Assembly (NCBI RefSeq): GCF_936916975.1
Contig: NZ_CAKZGO010000016.1
Span: forward strand, 1-64,000
Length of the DNA: 64,000 bases
Reading direction: 5' to 3'
From: an uncultured Dongia sp.
GTDB lineage: Bacteria; Pseudomonadota; Alphaproteobacteria; Dongiales; Dongiaceae
Positions 28,392 through 37,567 of this stretch are shown piece by piece (within the stretch, counting starts at the first letter, position 1; every line of letters begins with the position of its first letter). Below the pieces are notes generated by a model. That model was not told where the DNA came from. It did no database searches and saw nothing but the letters and a program-made list of their open reading frames with translations. The position numbers were made by a program, and so were the translations under genes.

Positions 28392-29102
28392 TTACCTTGC
28401 CGCGCTGGCAACTGATGCGGCCGTCTGGTTGAACAGGATGCTCTTGCTGGCTTCCGTCACGGCCGGGCGGTTGGAGAGTTCGAGGCCCTTCGCATAAGCG
28501 GCCTTCGTAGCAGGCCTTCCCGCGATCGCTTCGAACCAGCGCTTCAGATGCGGCGTGTCTTCCAGTTTCTGCCCCTGACGTTCGTAGGGCACGACCCACG
28601 GATAGCTGGCCATGTCGGCGATGCTGTATGCGTCGCCGGCGAGGAATGCGTGTTTGGCCAAGCGTCGATCGAGTACGCCATAGAGGCGGTTGGTCTCATT
28701 CACATAGCGGTTGATGGCGTAGGGGATCTTCTCCGGCGCGTAGATGGCGAAGTGGTGATTCTGCCCGGCCATGGGCCCTAGGCCGCCCATCTGCCAGAAC
28801 ACCCATTCGAGCGTCGACTTGCGGCCGCGCAGATCCTTGGCCATGAAGCGCCCGGTCTTTTCCGCGAGATAGACCAGGATGGCGCCGGATTCGAACACGG
28901 TGACCGGTTCGCCGCCATCGACGGGATTGTGGTCAACGATTGCCGGCATGCGGTTGTTTGGCGCGAAGGCGAGGAAGTCGGGCTTGAACTGGTCGCCGGC
29001 GCCGATGTCGACCGGCACGATGCGATAGTCGAGACCGGCTTCTTCCAGGAACATCGTGATCTTGTGGCCATTCGGCGTCGGCCAGTAATAGAGATCGATC
29101 AT
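28392..29102 (-). CDS. Glutathione S-transferase, YfcG/YghU (nu) type
   Basis: A 236-residue cytosolic GST. The thioredoxin-like N-domain has LYYWPTPNGHKITMFLEEAGL, where Thr and Asn of the TPN motif contact the disulfide or glutathione in nu-class enzymes; NNRMPAIVD supplies the cis-Pro, and VFESGAILVYLAEK the glutathione gamma-glutamyl site. The helical domain carries WQMGGLGPMAGQNHHF and AGDAYSIADMASYPWV. Nu-class members act as disulfide-bond reductases using GSSG. RBS GAGGAAAG precedes the ATG. It lies alone between the regulator gene and a small protein gene. Confidence 0.93.
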   Translation of the reverse strand: MIDLYYWPTPNGHKITMFLEEAGLDYRIVPVDIGAGDQFKPDFLAFAPNNRMPAIVDHNPVDGGEPVTVFESGAILVYLAEKTGRFMAKDLRGRKSTLEWVFWQMGGLGPMAGQNHHFAIYAPEKIPYAINRYVNETNRLYGVLDRRLAKHAFLAGDAYSIADMASYPWVVPYERQGQKLEDTPHLKRWFEAIAGRPATKAAYAKGLELSNRPAVTEASKSILFNQTAASVASAAR

Positions 29103-29240
29103 GTAGGAGCTTTCCTCATCTTCAGTATTTCGTTGAGATGAGAGTTAGGCGAGGCGACGCCTCAGACAAGCGACAATTCTGCGGGGGCGAGCCGGGAGCC
29201 ATGCAAAAAGAAAAACCGCGTGTGAAACGGGGATAAGTTG

Positions 29241-29471
29241 TCAGCGCCGATTGCGCGGGTGCTCGGCAGCTTTGCGTTCGTTGCCGCGTTTGTAATTGCC
29301 GGTGAGACGCGCCATTACTTGCTGGGCACTTGCGTGGTCGCAATCCTCCATCTCCCGCAGGAAGTCATCGGCTCGCGCGCCGCGCAAGGTGGCGGCGAGG
29401 CGACCATGATGATGGATATGAACCTCGCCGGTCTTACGGGCGGTAAAGGTGAAACCGAGATCGTCCTGCAT
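29241..29471 (-). CDS. Small conserved hypothetical protein
   Basis: A 76-residue soluble protein that I cannot assign. It starts MQDDLGFTFTARKTGEV, has a central IHHHGR, then ATLRGARADDFLREMED, and ends in a basic Arg/Lys-rich tail. It has strong coding character: third-position GC matches neighbouring genes, and GGAG precedes the ATG by about 8 bases. An upstream in-frame start at 29516 would add 15 residues. The tight His cluster could bind a metal, but this is a guess. Confidence 0.6.
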   Translation of the reverse strand: MQDDLGFTFTARKTGEVHIHHHGRLAATLRGARADDFLREMEDCDHASAQQVMARLTGNYKRGNERKAAEHPRNRR

Positions 29472-29551
29472 GAGAGGGCTCCAAACGAAACCGCGACCGT
29501 CTGGAGATAAATCCAAACGGCCGCGGGATCAAGTAATCGACTTGTCAGTGC

Positions 29552-30925
29552 CTACTTCAGGCCGACATCCTTGGCGGTGGCATCCAAGGCAATGGTCGCG
29601 AGCTTCATGAACTCGTCGACATGTTCTTTGGTCCAGGTCAATGGCGGCGACATCAACATGGTGTCGCGGGTGGCCCGCATCACGAGACCATTCTTGACGC
29701 AATGATCGCGGCAGATGGTGCCGGTCTGGCCCAAAGGCTCGAAGGTCTTGTGGCTCTTCTTGTCCTTGACCAGCTCGATGGCGCCGACAAAGCCCATGGA
29801 GCGGACTTCACCGACCAGCGGATGGTCGCGCAATTCGTCCAGACGCTTGGCGAGATAGGGACCGGTCACATCATGGACGTTCTCGACCAGCTTCTCCTCG
29901 CGGATGATGCGGATGTTCTCAATGGCAACCGCACAAGAGACCGGATGGCCGGAATAGGTAAAGCCATGGTTGAAATCGCCGAATGAGTTGATCACCTCGG
30001 CGACACGGTCCGCGACCATGATGGCCGAGAGCGGCATGTAGCCGGAGGTGAGGCCCTTGGCCAGCGTCATGAAGTCCGCTTCGATCTTGAATGGCTCCGA
30101 GGCGAACATGTAACCCGTCCGACCGAAGCCGCAGATAACTTCGTCGGCAATGACAAGAAGGTCGTACTTCTTGCAGATCTTCTGGATTTCCGGCCAATAG
30201 GTCGCCGGCGGAATGATGACGCCGCCGGCACCCTGGATCGGTTCGCCGATGAAGGCCGCGCAATTCTCGGCGCCGAGTTCGAGGATCTTGTCCTCAAGCG
30301 CTTTCGCTGCCTGCAGGCCGAATTCGTCGGGGCTGAGCGTACCGCCTTCACCATACCAGTAAGGCTGCTTGATATGAGCATGGCCGGGCAACGGCAGATC
30401 CGCGAGTTCGTGCATGTAGTTCATGCCGCCGAGCGAGGCTGCCACCATGGTTGAGCCATGATAGCCGTTCCAGCGGCTGATGATGGTCTTCTTCTTCGGC
30501 TGCTTCTTCAAATTCCAATAGGTCCGCACCATGCGCACGATCGTGTCGTTGGCGTCCGACCCGGAAAGGCCATAGAAGACGTGGTTGAACTGCTTGGGGG
30601 TCATGTCGACCAGCAGCTTGGAAAGCTCTGCGACCGGCGGATGGGTGGTCTTGAAGAAGGTGTTGTAGTAGGGGAGTTCCAGCAACTGCGCGTGGGCGAC
30701 ATCCGCGATCGACTTGCGACCGTAGCCGATATTGACGCACCACAGGCCGGCGAAGGCATCCAGCATCTTGTTGCCATCGGAATCGAACAGATACGTGCCT
30801 TCAGCCCTGGCAATGACACGAGCACCCAGTTTGCCGAGTTCATTGTGGTCGGTGAACGGGTGCAGATGCTGCCGGTCCTGGGCTTGCCATTCGGCGGTGC
30901 TGTTGCGCTTCATTTGTACGGTCAT
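29552..30925 (-). CDS. Class III aminotransferase, SpuC-like (putrescine/omega-amine:pyruvate)
   Basis: A 457-residue PLP aminotransferase of subgroup III. Landmarks: HLHPFTDHNELGKLG at the N-terminus, FAGLWCVNIGYGR, HVFYGLSGSDANDT (phosphate contact), NGYHGSTMVAASLGG, VIADEVICGFGRTG with the PLP Asp, and LAKGLTSGYMPLSAIM with the Schiff-base Lys. It is closest in style to SpuC putrescine:pyruvate and related omega-aminotransferases; taurine:pyruvate aminotransferase looks very similar and is an alternative, given xsc 14 kb away. It lies downstream of the glutamylputrescine-synthetase-like gene on the same strand with a 182-base gap. Confidence 0.88.
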   Translation of the reverse strand: MTVQMKRNSTAEWQAQDRQHLHPFTDHNELGKLGARVIARAEGTYLFDSDGNKMLDAFAGLWCVNIGYGRKSIADVAHAQLLELPYYNTFFKTTHPPVAELSKLLVDMTPKQFNHVFYGLSGSDANDTIVRMVRTYWNLKKQPKKKTIISRWNGYHGSTMVAASLGGMNYMHELADLPLPGHAHIKQPYWYGEGGTLSPDEFGLQAAKALEDKILELGAENCAAFIGEPIQGAGGVIIPPATYWPEIQKICKKYDLLVIADEVICGFGRTGYMFASEPFKIEADFMTLAKGLTSGYMPLSAIMVADRVAEVINSFGDFNHGFTYSGHPVSCAVAIENIRIIREEKLVENVHDVTGPYLAKRLDELRDHPLVGEVRSMGFVGAIELVKDKKSHKTFEPLGQTGTICRDHCVKNGLVMRATRDTMLMSPPLTWTKEHVDEFMKLATIALDATAKDVGLK

Positions 30926-31107
30926 GATGGAAATCCTCAGTAAGATTGACGGGGTATTGGGTGACGTTCGGTCCGCCAGACCTCACGGGTTGAAGTTCAC
31001 ACGTGCCGTCAAAATCAGGATCTCACTCCGGCGCGACAATCGGCTGACCGCCGCCTCGATCGAGGCGGCGGCGCTGGCCGAATATTTGCCGGTCGTTCTG
31101 CGCATAC

Positions 31108-32457
31108 TCAGACGTTCAACAGCAGGTGCTCGCGTTCCCACGAGCTGATGACGTCCTGATAGGCTTCAAGCTCAGCCATCTTGACGATCCACAGCGCCTT
31201 GATGAACTTGTCACCTAGCAGCGGTCGGATCGGTTTGCAGGCCATGAAGCGCTGCAACGATTCCTGCGCCGTCTTAGGCAGCGTATGCGCCATGCGATAG
31301 GCGCTGCCGGTGATCTGGTTCGTTGGCTTCAGACGTTCGGTCATACCGAGATAGCCAGCCACCAACGACGCCGCCATGGCGAGATAAGGATTGGCATCGG
31401 CACCGGCGAGCCGGTTTTCGATGCGTCGGCCCGGGCCACTGGAGACCGGCACGCGCAGGCCGCAGGACCGGTTGTCGACGCCCCATTGGACATTGATCGG
31501 CGCATCGAATTGCGGACGCAGGCGACGATAGGAGTTCACGTTCGGCGCCAGCATCGGGATCAACTGCGGCAGATACTTCTGCAGGCCGGCAACATGGGAA
31601 CGGAACAAGGCGGAATCACGCCCCTTGGAATCCGCGAACAGAGTCTTGCCAGTGCGCTTCTCCACCACCGATTGATGGATATGCATCGAGGAGCCCGGTT
31701 GGTTGGCCAAGGGCTTCGACATGAAGGTCGCATAGATGCCATGCTTCAACGCGGCCTGACGCACCGTGCGCTTGAACAGGAACGCCTGATCGGCGAGTTC
31801 GAGCGGGTTGCCGTGGTTGAAGTTGATCTCCATCTGCGCCGAGCCCGATTCATGGACCAGGGTGTCGACGTCGATCTCAGACCGTTCGCAGTAATCGTAG
31901 ACGTCTTCAAAGATGTGATCGAATTCGTTGACCGCATCGATGCCGTAAGCCTGGCTGCCGGTCTCGGCACGGCCGGACTTGCCGATCGGCGGTAACAGCG
32001 GAAGGTCGGGATCGGTGTTGACCTGGACCAGATAGAATTCCAGTTCCGGCGCCACGATCGGTTTCCAACCCTTGGCATCGTAGAGCTCAAGTACGCGCTT
32101 CAACACATAGCGTGAGGCGTGTTCGACCGGCTTGTCATTGACGTCAAAGCAGTCGTGAATGACCTGCGCTGTCGGATCGGCATACCACGGCACAATGCGA
32201 ATGGTGTTGGGGTCGGGTCGCAGATAGACGTCGGGGTCCTGGAAGGAGCCCACCGTGTCCTCTTCGATATCTGGATATTCGCCGGTGACGGTTTGCAGGA
32301 ACACGCTGCTCGGCAGACGCAGGCCGTCATCGCGCACACCCTTCATGAACTTGGTCGCAGGCAGGATCTTGCCGCGCGGAATTCCGTTCATGTCGGGGAC
32401 GAGGCATTCCACCTCATCCACTTTTCGTTCAGCAATCCAATCGTCTATATACTTCAT
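31108..32457 (-). CDS. Glutamine synthetase-like gamma-glutamylputrescine synthetase
   Basis: A 449-residue member of the glutamine synthetase superfamily that is not GlnA. It has a shortened N-domain (VECLVPDMNGIPRGK) and catalytic blocks APELEFYLV, HESGSAQMEINF, SSMHIHQSVV, NSYRRLRPQF and ENRLAGADANPYLAMAA. PuuA/SpuI proteins with this layout ligate glutamate to putrescine or other amines with ATP. The neighbours support an amine role: a SpuC-like aminotransferase downstream and, 3 kb upstream, a PuuR-type regulator. The exact amine is inferred, not read. Confidence 0.85.
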   Translation of the reverse strand: MKYIDDWIAERKVDEVECLVPDMNGIPRGKILPATKFMKGVRDDGLRLPSSVFLQTVTGEYPDIEEDTVGSFQDPDVYLRPDPNTIRIVPWYADPTAQVIHDCFDVNDKPVEHASRYVLKRVLELYDAKGWKPIVAPELEFYLVQVNTDPDLPLLPPIGKSGRAETGSQAYGIDAVNEFDHIFEDVYDYCERSEIDVDTLVHESGSAQMEINFNHGNPLELADQAFLFKRTVRQAALKHGIYATFMSKPLANQPGSSMHIHQSVVEKRTGKTLFADSKGRDSALFRSHVAGLQKYLPQLIPMLAPNVNSYRRLRPQFDAPINVQWGVDNRSCGLRVPVSSGPGRRIENRLAGADANPYLAMAASLVAGYLGMTERLKPTNQITGSAYRMAHTLPKTAQESLQRFMACKPIRPLLGDKFIKALWIVKMAELEAYQDVISSWEREHLLLNV

Positions 32458-32680
32458 GATAAAGAGCCATATATCTCAAATGTGATGGTCGGCTATGACC
32501 TTGTGTGCCAACCAAATGGGTCGGCAATGCCCGCAGAAACTAGCCTAGAACGGGCCTTTTGTCCAAGCCGGGCCGTTATGCGCACGTCGCATGAGGGGAA
32601 AGTGCGGAAGAACGTGGAGCTTCTGCGGATTAACGAATTCGGGTGCCGGGATAGCTGTCCATCTGTGAAGGAAGAAAGCG

Positions 32681-33115
32681 ATGTCAATTCGAGCGAGAAT
32701 CAGCCTGATCACCCTGGGTGTCCGAGATCTCGCACGAGCGAGACAGTTTTATGAAAGCGGCCTCGGATGGAAGCCGTCCACCGCCGGCAACGATGACGTG
32801 GTGTTTTTTCAACTGGCTGGCGGTTTGGCGCTAGGTCTCTTCAGCCGCAAGTCACTTGCCGAAGATGCACATATCTCGGATGTGGGCTCGGGCTTCGGCG
32901 GCATCACGCTGGCGCAGAATCTTGAATCAAAGGCTGAGGTCGACCGTGTCATTGCGACGGCCGTGGCCGCCGGCGGTACATTACTGAAGGCTGCCGAGGA
33001 TGTGTTCTGGGGCGGCTATTCCGGCTATTTCGCCGACCCCGAGGGGCATGCCTGGGAGATCGCGTGGAATCCGTTCTTTCCGTTGACGGAAGATGGTGGG
33101 ATTACGCTGCCCTGA
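32681..33115 (+). CDS. VOC-superfamily (glyoxalase-like) protein
   Basis: A 144-residue vicinal-oxygen-chelate fold protein. The paired beta-alpha-beta-beta-beta modules begin at RISLITLGVRDLARARQFYESGLGW and end in YSGYFADPEGHAWEIAWNP, whose Glu is a usual metal ligand. Members include glyoxalases and resistance proteins; function here is unknown. AAGGAAG lies just upstream of the ATG. It is divergent from the glutamine-synthetase-like gene and convergent with ald. Confidence 0.85.
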   Translation: MSIRARISLITLGVRDLARARQFYESGLGWKPSTAGNDDVVFFQLAGGLALGLFSRKSLAEDAHISDVGSGFGGITLAQNLESKAEVDRVIATAVAAGGTLLKAAEDVFWGGYSGYFADPEGHAWEIAWNPFFPLTEDGGITLP

Positions 33116-33121
33116 AACAAA

Positions 33122-33149
33122 AACGGCGGAACCTCTCGGTCCCGCCGTT
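33122..33149 (-). terminator. Intrinsic terminator of ald
   Basis: Read on the minus strand, AACGGCGG pairs with CCGCCGTT across a 12-base loop and is followed directly by TTTTTG. It lies between the convergent VOC and ald genes and fits the end of the ald transcript; on the plus strand the stem is not followed by T residues. Confidence 0.8.
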
Positions 33150-33172
33150 CTCGCAAAGTCGGGTGATGTGGC

Positions 33173-34291
33173 TTAGAGGCCGAGAGCCTCGGCGGCCGAC
33201 ACGTATTTCTTCTTCAGATCCTCGGCTACTGCTTTGTAGGTGATCTTGCCTTCATGGACGTTGAGGCCATTCATGAGATGGGGATCGTCCGCCATCGCCT
33301 TCTTGGCACCCTTGTCGGCGAGTGCCAGCGCGAAGGGTAGGGTCGCGTTGTTGAGAGCGAAGGTCGAAGTGCGGCTGAGACCACCCGGCATGTTGGCGAC
33401 GCAGTAGTGGATGATGCCGTCGACCACATAGACCGGATCGGCATGCGTGGTGGCCTTCGAGGTTTCGAAGCAGCCGCCCTGATCGATCGCGATATCGACC
33501 AGTACCGAACCCGGCCGCATCTGCTTGATCATCTTGCGGGTGACCAGCTTCGGCGCCGCGGCACCGGGCACCAGGACAGCGCCGATGACGAGGTCGGCGC
33601 CGATGACGTGCTCTTCGATGGCATCGAGGGTCGAGTAGCAGGTGTAGATCTTGCTGCCGAACATCTCGTCCAACTGGCGCAGGCGGTCGACCGAGCGGTC
33701 GATGACGGTGACATGCGCTTCCATGCCCATCGCCATACGCACCGCATTGGTGCCGGAAACACCGCCGCCGATGACGACGACCTTGGCCGGGGCCACGCCG
33801 GGAACACCGCCGAGCAGGATGCCAGCGCCACCCTGGGCCTTTTCAAGATAATGCGCACCGACCTGGACCGACATGCGGCCAGCCACTTCCGACATCGGCG
33901 CCAGGAGCGGCAAGCCGCCGCGCGCGCTGGTGATGGTTTCATAGGCGATTGCGGTGCAGCCCGACTTGACCAGGCCTTCAGTTTGCACGGGATCCGGGGC
34001 CAGATGCAGATAGGTGTAGAGGATCTGCCCCTTGCGGAGCATCTTGGTTTCCCTGGGCTGCGGTTCCTTGACCTTGATCACCATCTCGGACTTGGCAAAG
34101 ACGTCTTCGGCGGTCTTGGCAATCGTGGCGCCGGCTGCCTTATAAGCGCGGTCGTCGAGGCCGATGCCTTCACCGGCGCCGGTTTCGACCAGCACCTTGT
34201 GGCCGTGATGGACGAGTTCGCGCACAGAGGCCGGCACCAGGCCGACGCGGTACTCGTGGTTTTTGATCTCTTTAGGAACGCCGATAAGCAT
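33173..34291 (-). CDS. ald: Alanine dehydrogenase
   Basis: A 372-residue NAD-dependent enzyme interconverting L-alanine and pyruvate plus ammonia. The N-terminus [20 protein letters not shown] is characteristic, with catalytic Lys and His in VIKVKEPQ and YLHLAPD. The NAD fold is [32 protein letters not shown] and [19 protein letters not shown] are further signatures. It sits just downstream of an omega-amino acid:pyruvate aminotransferase, so it can recycle the alanine formed back to pyruvate and release ammonium. An intrinsic terminator follows. Confidence 0.97.
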   Translation of the reverse strand: MLIGVPKEIKNHEYRVGLVPASVRELVHHGHKVLVETGAGEGIGLDDRAYKAAGATIAKTAEDVFAKSEMVIKVKEPQPRETKMLRKGQILYTYLHLAPDPVQTEGLVKSGCTAIAYETITSARGGLPLLAPMSEVAGRMSVQVGAHYLEKAQGGAGILLGGVPGVAPAKVVVIGGGVSGTNAVRMAMGMEAHVTVIDRSVDRLRQLDEMFGSKIYTCYSTLDAIEEHVIGADLVIGAVLVPGAAAPKLVTRKMIKQMRPGSVLVDIAIDQGGCFETSKATTHADPVYVVDGIIHYCVANMPGGLSRTSTFALNNATLPFALALADKGAKKAMADDPHLMNGLNVHEGKITYKAVAEDLKKKYVSAAEALGL

Positions 34292-34358
34292 AGGTCTTCT
34301 CCAATAGTAAACGCACCGGCCAGCCCTTCAGGAGCCAGCCGGTGCGCATGTGCAAGTC

Positions 34359-35717
34359 TCAGTCGATTGATTTCAGAACGTCGGCCATGATCGAGACGGC
34401 CTGGTCGATATGGCTCTTTTCAACGATGAAGGGCGGTGACATGGCGATGATATCGCCGGTGACGCGGATCAGCATGCCCTTCTCATAGGCTTTGAGGAAC
34501 GCATCCATGGCGCGGGCGCCGGGCTTGCCGGGGCGGGATTCCAACTCGATCGCGCCGACCAGGCCGACATTGCGCAGGTCGATGACGTGCTTGGTGCCCT
34601 TGAGGCTGTGGATCGCGTTTTCCCAATACGGGGTGAGGTCTTTCACGCGGTCGAACAGGCCTTCGTTCTTGTAGATATCAAGGACAGCGAGGCCGGCAGC
34701 GCAGGCGACCGGATGGGCCGAATAGGTGTAGCCGTGGAACAACTCGATGGCGTTTTCCGCAGCACTGCCCATGAAGGTGTCGTAGATGTCTTTGGAGACG
34801 ATGACGCCGCCCATCGGGATGGCACCGTTGGTAAGGCCCTTGGCGCAGGTGATGAGGTCCGGCGTTACGCCGAAATAGTCCGCACCGAAATTAGTACCGA
34901 GGCGACCGAAACCGGTGATGACTTCGTCGAAAATCAGGACGATGCCGTGCTTGGTGCAGATCTCGCGCAGCTTCTCGAGATAGCCCTTCGGCGGAATGAG
35001 CACACCGGTGGACCCGGCGACCGGCTCGACGATGACGGCGGCGATGGAGCTCGCGTCATGGAGTGCCACGAGACGTTCGAGGTCGTCGGCCAAATGGGCA
35101 CCCCAGGCCGGCTGGTTCTTGCTGAACGCCATTTCCTTGGCGTTGTAGGTGTGCGGCAGATGGTCGACGCCACCCAAGGCGGTGCCGAACCATTTGCGGT
35201 TGTTGACCATACCGCCCACGGAAATGCCACCGAAACCGACGCCGTGATAGCCGCGCTCGCGGCCGATCAGGCGCGTCCGCGTGCCCTGGCCCTTGGCGCG
35301 CTGATAGGCGAGGGCGATCTTCAGCGCCGTGTCGACGGATTCAGAACCCGAATTGGTGAAGAAGACATGGTCGAGGCCGGTAGGCGCCAAAGCGGCAACA
35401 CGTGAGGCGAGCTCAAACGCGGCGGGATGCGCCATCTGGAAAGGCGGGCAGTAATCCATTTCCTGGATCTGATGGGCGACAGCTTCCGAGATTTCCCGCC
35501 GGCCATGGCCGGCATTGACGCACCACAGGCCTGCCGTCGCGTCGAGGACTTTCTTACCCTCGATATTGGTGAAATGCATGCCCTCGGCTTTGACGAACAG
35601 GCGCGGATTGCCCTTGAAATGCCGGTTCGAGGTGAACGGCATGAAGAAGGCTTCGAGATTGTTCGGTGTCGGCTTGAACTGGGTCGCTTCGAACGACTTC
35701 GTGGTGCGGTTGGACAT
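34359..35717 (-). CDS. Class III aminotransferase, beta-alanine/omega-amino acid:pyruvate type
   Basis: A 452-residue PLP aminotransferase close in layout to the Pseudomonas omega-amino acid:pyruvate enzyme. Blocks in order: FFMPFTSNRHFKGNPRLF, TAGLWCVNAGHGR, DHVFFTNSGSESVDTALK, GRERGYHGVGFGGIS, LIFDEVITGFGRLG, CAKGLTNGAIPMGGVI with the PLP Lys, and HGYTYSAHPVACAAGLA. It should move the amino group of beta-alanine or a similar omega-amino acid to pyruvate. The start MSNRTTK at 35717 is preferred over an upstream codon at 35732. ald lies 67 bases downstream, making a functional pair. Confidence 0.9.
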   Translation of the reverse strand: MSNRTTKSFEATQFKPTPNNLEAFFMPFTSNRHFKGNPRLFVKAEGMHFTNIEGKKVLDATAGLWCVNAGHGRREISEAVAHQIQEMDYCPPFQMAHPAAFELASRVAALAPTGLDHVFFTNSGSESVDTALKIALAYQRAKGQGTRTRLIGRERGYHGVGFGGISVGGMVNNRKWFGTALGGVDHLPHTYNAKEMAFSKNQPAWGAHLADDLERLVALHDASSIAAVIVEPVAGSTGVLIPPKGYLEKLREICTKHGIVLIFDEVITGFGRLGTNFGADYFGVTPDLITCAKGLTNGAIPMGGVIVSKDIYDTFMGSAAENAIELFHGYTYSAHPVACAAGLAVLDIYKNEGLFDRVKDLTPYWENAIHSLKGTKHVIDLRNVGLVGAIELESRPGKPGARAMDAFLKAYEKGMLIRVTGDIIAMSPPFIVEKSHIDQAVSIMADVLKSID

Positions 35718-35909
35718 GGCTGGTCCCCTCATGGTTTTCCGGGCGGGTTGGGTTGCCGCGAGATTATCACGCTAAAGAAAATAAACAAGCGGCAGGCAGA
35801 TCAATTCAATTGGTACAAGAATACCAGCCAAAATCATTGATTCTGTGAATTATGTGATTAATATACTTATCACTGAGCGTGTGCTGTTAAGCATTTAGCG
35901 GGGGCCAGG

Positions 35910-36470
35910 ATGGACGAAAACAGTGGATTCGACCTGGGTGCGCGCCTCAAGGCACTGCGCGATTCTCATAATCTTTCGCAGCGGGAGCTGGCCAAGCGCG
36001 CCGGCGTTTCCAATGCGATCATTTCGATGATCGAGCAGAACCGCTCCTCCCCCTCGGTCGGCATGTTGAAGAAACTCCTGGATGGGTTCCCGATGAGCCT
36101 CGCCGAGTTCTTCGCCGATGATCTGAAGCCGCGCCCCCAGATCTTTTTTTCCGCCCCCGAACTGGTCGAGCTGGCCGGCGGTGCCGTTTCCTATCGCCAG
36201 GTCGGGCGCGACATGTCAGGCAAAGCCATTCAGGTGATGCACGAGCATTACCAACCGGGTGCTGATACCGGCGCCCAGATGCTGAGCCACGAGGCGGAAG
36301 AGGGCGGCGTCATCATCCGCGGCAAGCTGGAGGTCACGGTTGGTGACCAGGTTCGCGTACTTGGGCCGGGCGATGCCTATTATTTCGACAGCCGCACGCC
36401 GCATCGTTTCCGCAATGTCGGCGGTGACGAGTGCGAAGTCGTGACCGCCAACTCGCCGCCGAGTTTCTAA
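35910..36470 (+). CDS. PuuR-like transcriptional regulator (XRE helix-turn-helix plus cupin)
   Basis: A 186-residue regulator. The XRE domain covers about 8-65 ([24 protein letters not shown]... read as [20 protein letters not shown], then [13 protein letters not shown]). The C-terminal cupin ([17 protein letters not shown], then [16 protein letters not shown] and [13 protein letters not shown]) senses a small ligand; in PuuR this is putrescine. It is divergent from the omega-aminotransferase/ald pair across 192 bases and probably represses it. Its TAA overlaps the TAG of the convergent enolase-family gene by four bases. Confidence 0.88.
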   Translation: MDENSGFDLGARLKALRDSHNLSQRELAKRAGVSNAIISMIEQNRSSPSVGMLKKLLDGFPMSLAEFFADDLKPRPQIFFSAPELVELAGGAVSYRQVGRDMSGKAIQVMHEHYQPGADTGAQMLSHEAEEGGVIIRGKLEVTVGDQVRVLGPGDAYYFDSRTPHRFRNVGGDECEVVTANSPPSF

Positions 36471-37567
36471 AGCTCGCTCTTCTGATACTGCGCCTTGTCG
36501 AGCCAGTCCTTGCGGATCTCGACACCCCAGCCGGGGCCTTCGGGGATCTGGACCTTGCCATCCTTGGCCACCAGCACCGGGTCGAACAGGCCGGTCTCCC
36601 AAGGGTAATAGTCCAGACCCTCGATCGAATATTCGACATATGGCCCGGCGTTCTCGATGGCGCCCATGAGGTGGAGCGTGAAGACGGTGACCAGCGATTG
36701 GTTGGCGGAATGCGGCGTCACGGGCAGGCCGGCGGCTTTGGCCATGTTGACGACCTTCATGGTGCGATTGATGCCGCCAAGGTAACACACGTCCGGCTGC
36801 ACCACATCGACTGCGCGCATATCGATGGCAAAGCGCCAGAGGGCGAGATCGCAATCCTGCTCACCACCGGTGACATCCAGCTTGAGAGCTTCCTTCACCT
36901 CTTTGGTCCAATGATATTCCCAGTAGGGGCAGGGCTCTTCGAAATGAATGATGCCGTTCTGCTCCAGCATACGGCCGACCTCGATGGCCTTCTTGGGCGT
37001 ATAGCCGCTATTGCCGTCAACCAGCAGCCGGACGTCGTCGCCCAGCGTCTTGCGGATCAAGGGTACTATCTCGTCGGTGCGGCCGGGCCATTCATCCTCG
37101 TCATGGCCGCATTCCTTGCCGACGCGAAACTTGAACGCATCATACCCGTGCGCATCACGCAGCTTGATAAAGCGCGCGGCTTCTTCCTTGGGCGTGATCT
37201 CGCCGCGTTTCATGCTGGAGGCATAAACCGGAAAAGGGCGCGGCTTGCCTCCCAGAAGCTCGCAAACGCTCTTGCCTTCGATTTTGCCACGCAGATCCCA
37301 GAGTGCGGTGTCGAGGCCGGTGAGGGCTCGCATCAGATAGGAGCCGGGAAACTTATGTTCGCGTTCGGGAATTGCCGTAACGAGCGTTTCAATGTCGAGC
37401 GCGTCGGCCCCCAACGCATAGCGTGCGACCTGGCGGTGGAAGATCTGGCAAGTGATGTCGGCATTATAGGTCGAGACTTGGCCCCAGCCCTGGCGGCCAT
37501 CGTCAGTCGTCACCCGGACAAAACCCACAGCTTGGTTGCTGAAGGTCTCCAGTGTCTTGATCTTCAT
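36467..37567 (-). CDS. Mandelate racemase/muconate lactonizing enzyme-family protein
   Basis: A 366-residue enolase-superfamily enzyme. The capping domain ends near [16 protein letters not shown]. Barrel residues: FKFRVGKE (catalytic Lys strand), LLVDGNSGY (metal Asp), IHFEEPCP (metal Glu), [10 protein letters not shown] (metal Glu), [12 protein letters not shown] and TPHSANQSL (Asp-His dyad). This is the layout of mandelate-racemase-like sugar-acid dehydratases or racemases; the substrate cannot be read. It converges on the PuuR-like gene and lies downstream of no close partner, so its link to amine metabolism is only by position. Confidence 0.87.
   Translation of the reverse strand: MKIKTLETFSNQAVGFVRVTTDDGRQGWGQVSTYNADITCQIFHRQVARYALGADALDIETLVTAIPEREHKFPGSYLMRALTGLDTALWDLRGKIEGKSVCELLGGKPRPFPVYASSMKRGEITPKEEAARFIKLRDAHGYDAFKFRVGKECGHDEDEWPGRTDEIVPLIRKTLGDDVRLLVDGNSGYTPKKAIEVGRMLEQNGIIHFEEPCPYWEYHWTKEVKEALKLDVTGGEQDCDLALWRFAIDMRAVDVVQPDVCYLGGINRTMKVVNMAKAAGLPVTPHSANQSLVTVFTLHLMGAIENAGPYVEYSIEGLDYYPWETGLFDPVLVAKDGKVQIPEGPGWGVEIRKDWLDKAQYQKSEL

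Noticed and set aside
29552-30925. Naming this aminotransferase as taurine:pyruvate aminotransferase because of xsc in the window.
   Set aside because: The nearest gene is glutamylputrescine-synthetase-like, and sequence motifs do not separate taurine from putrescine/omega-amine enzymes; kept as an alternative only.
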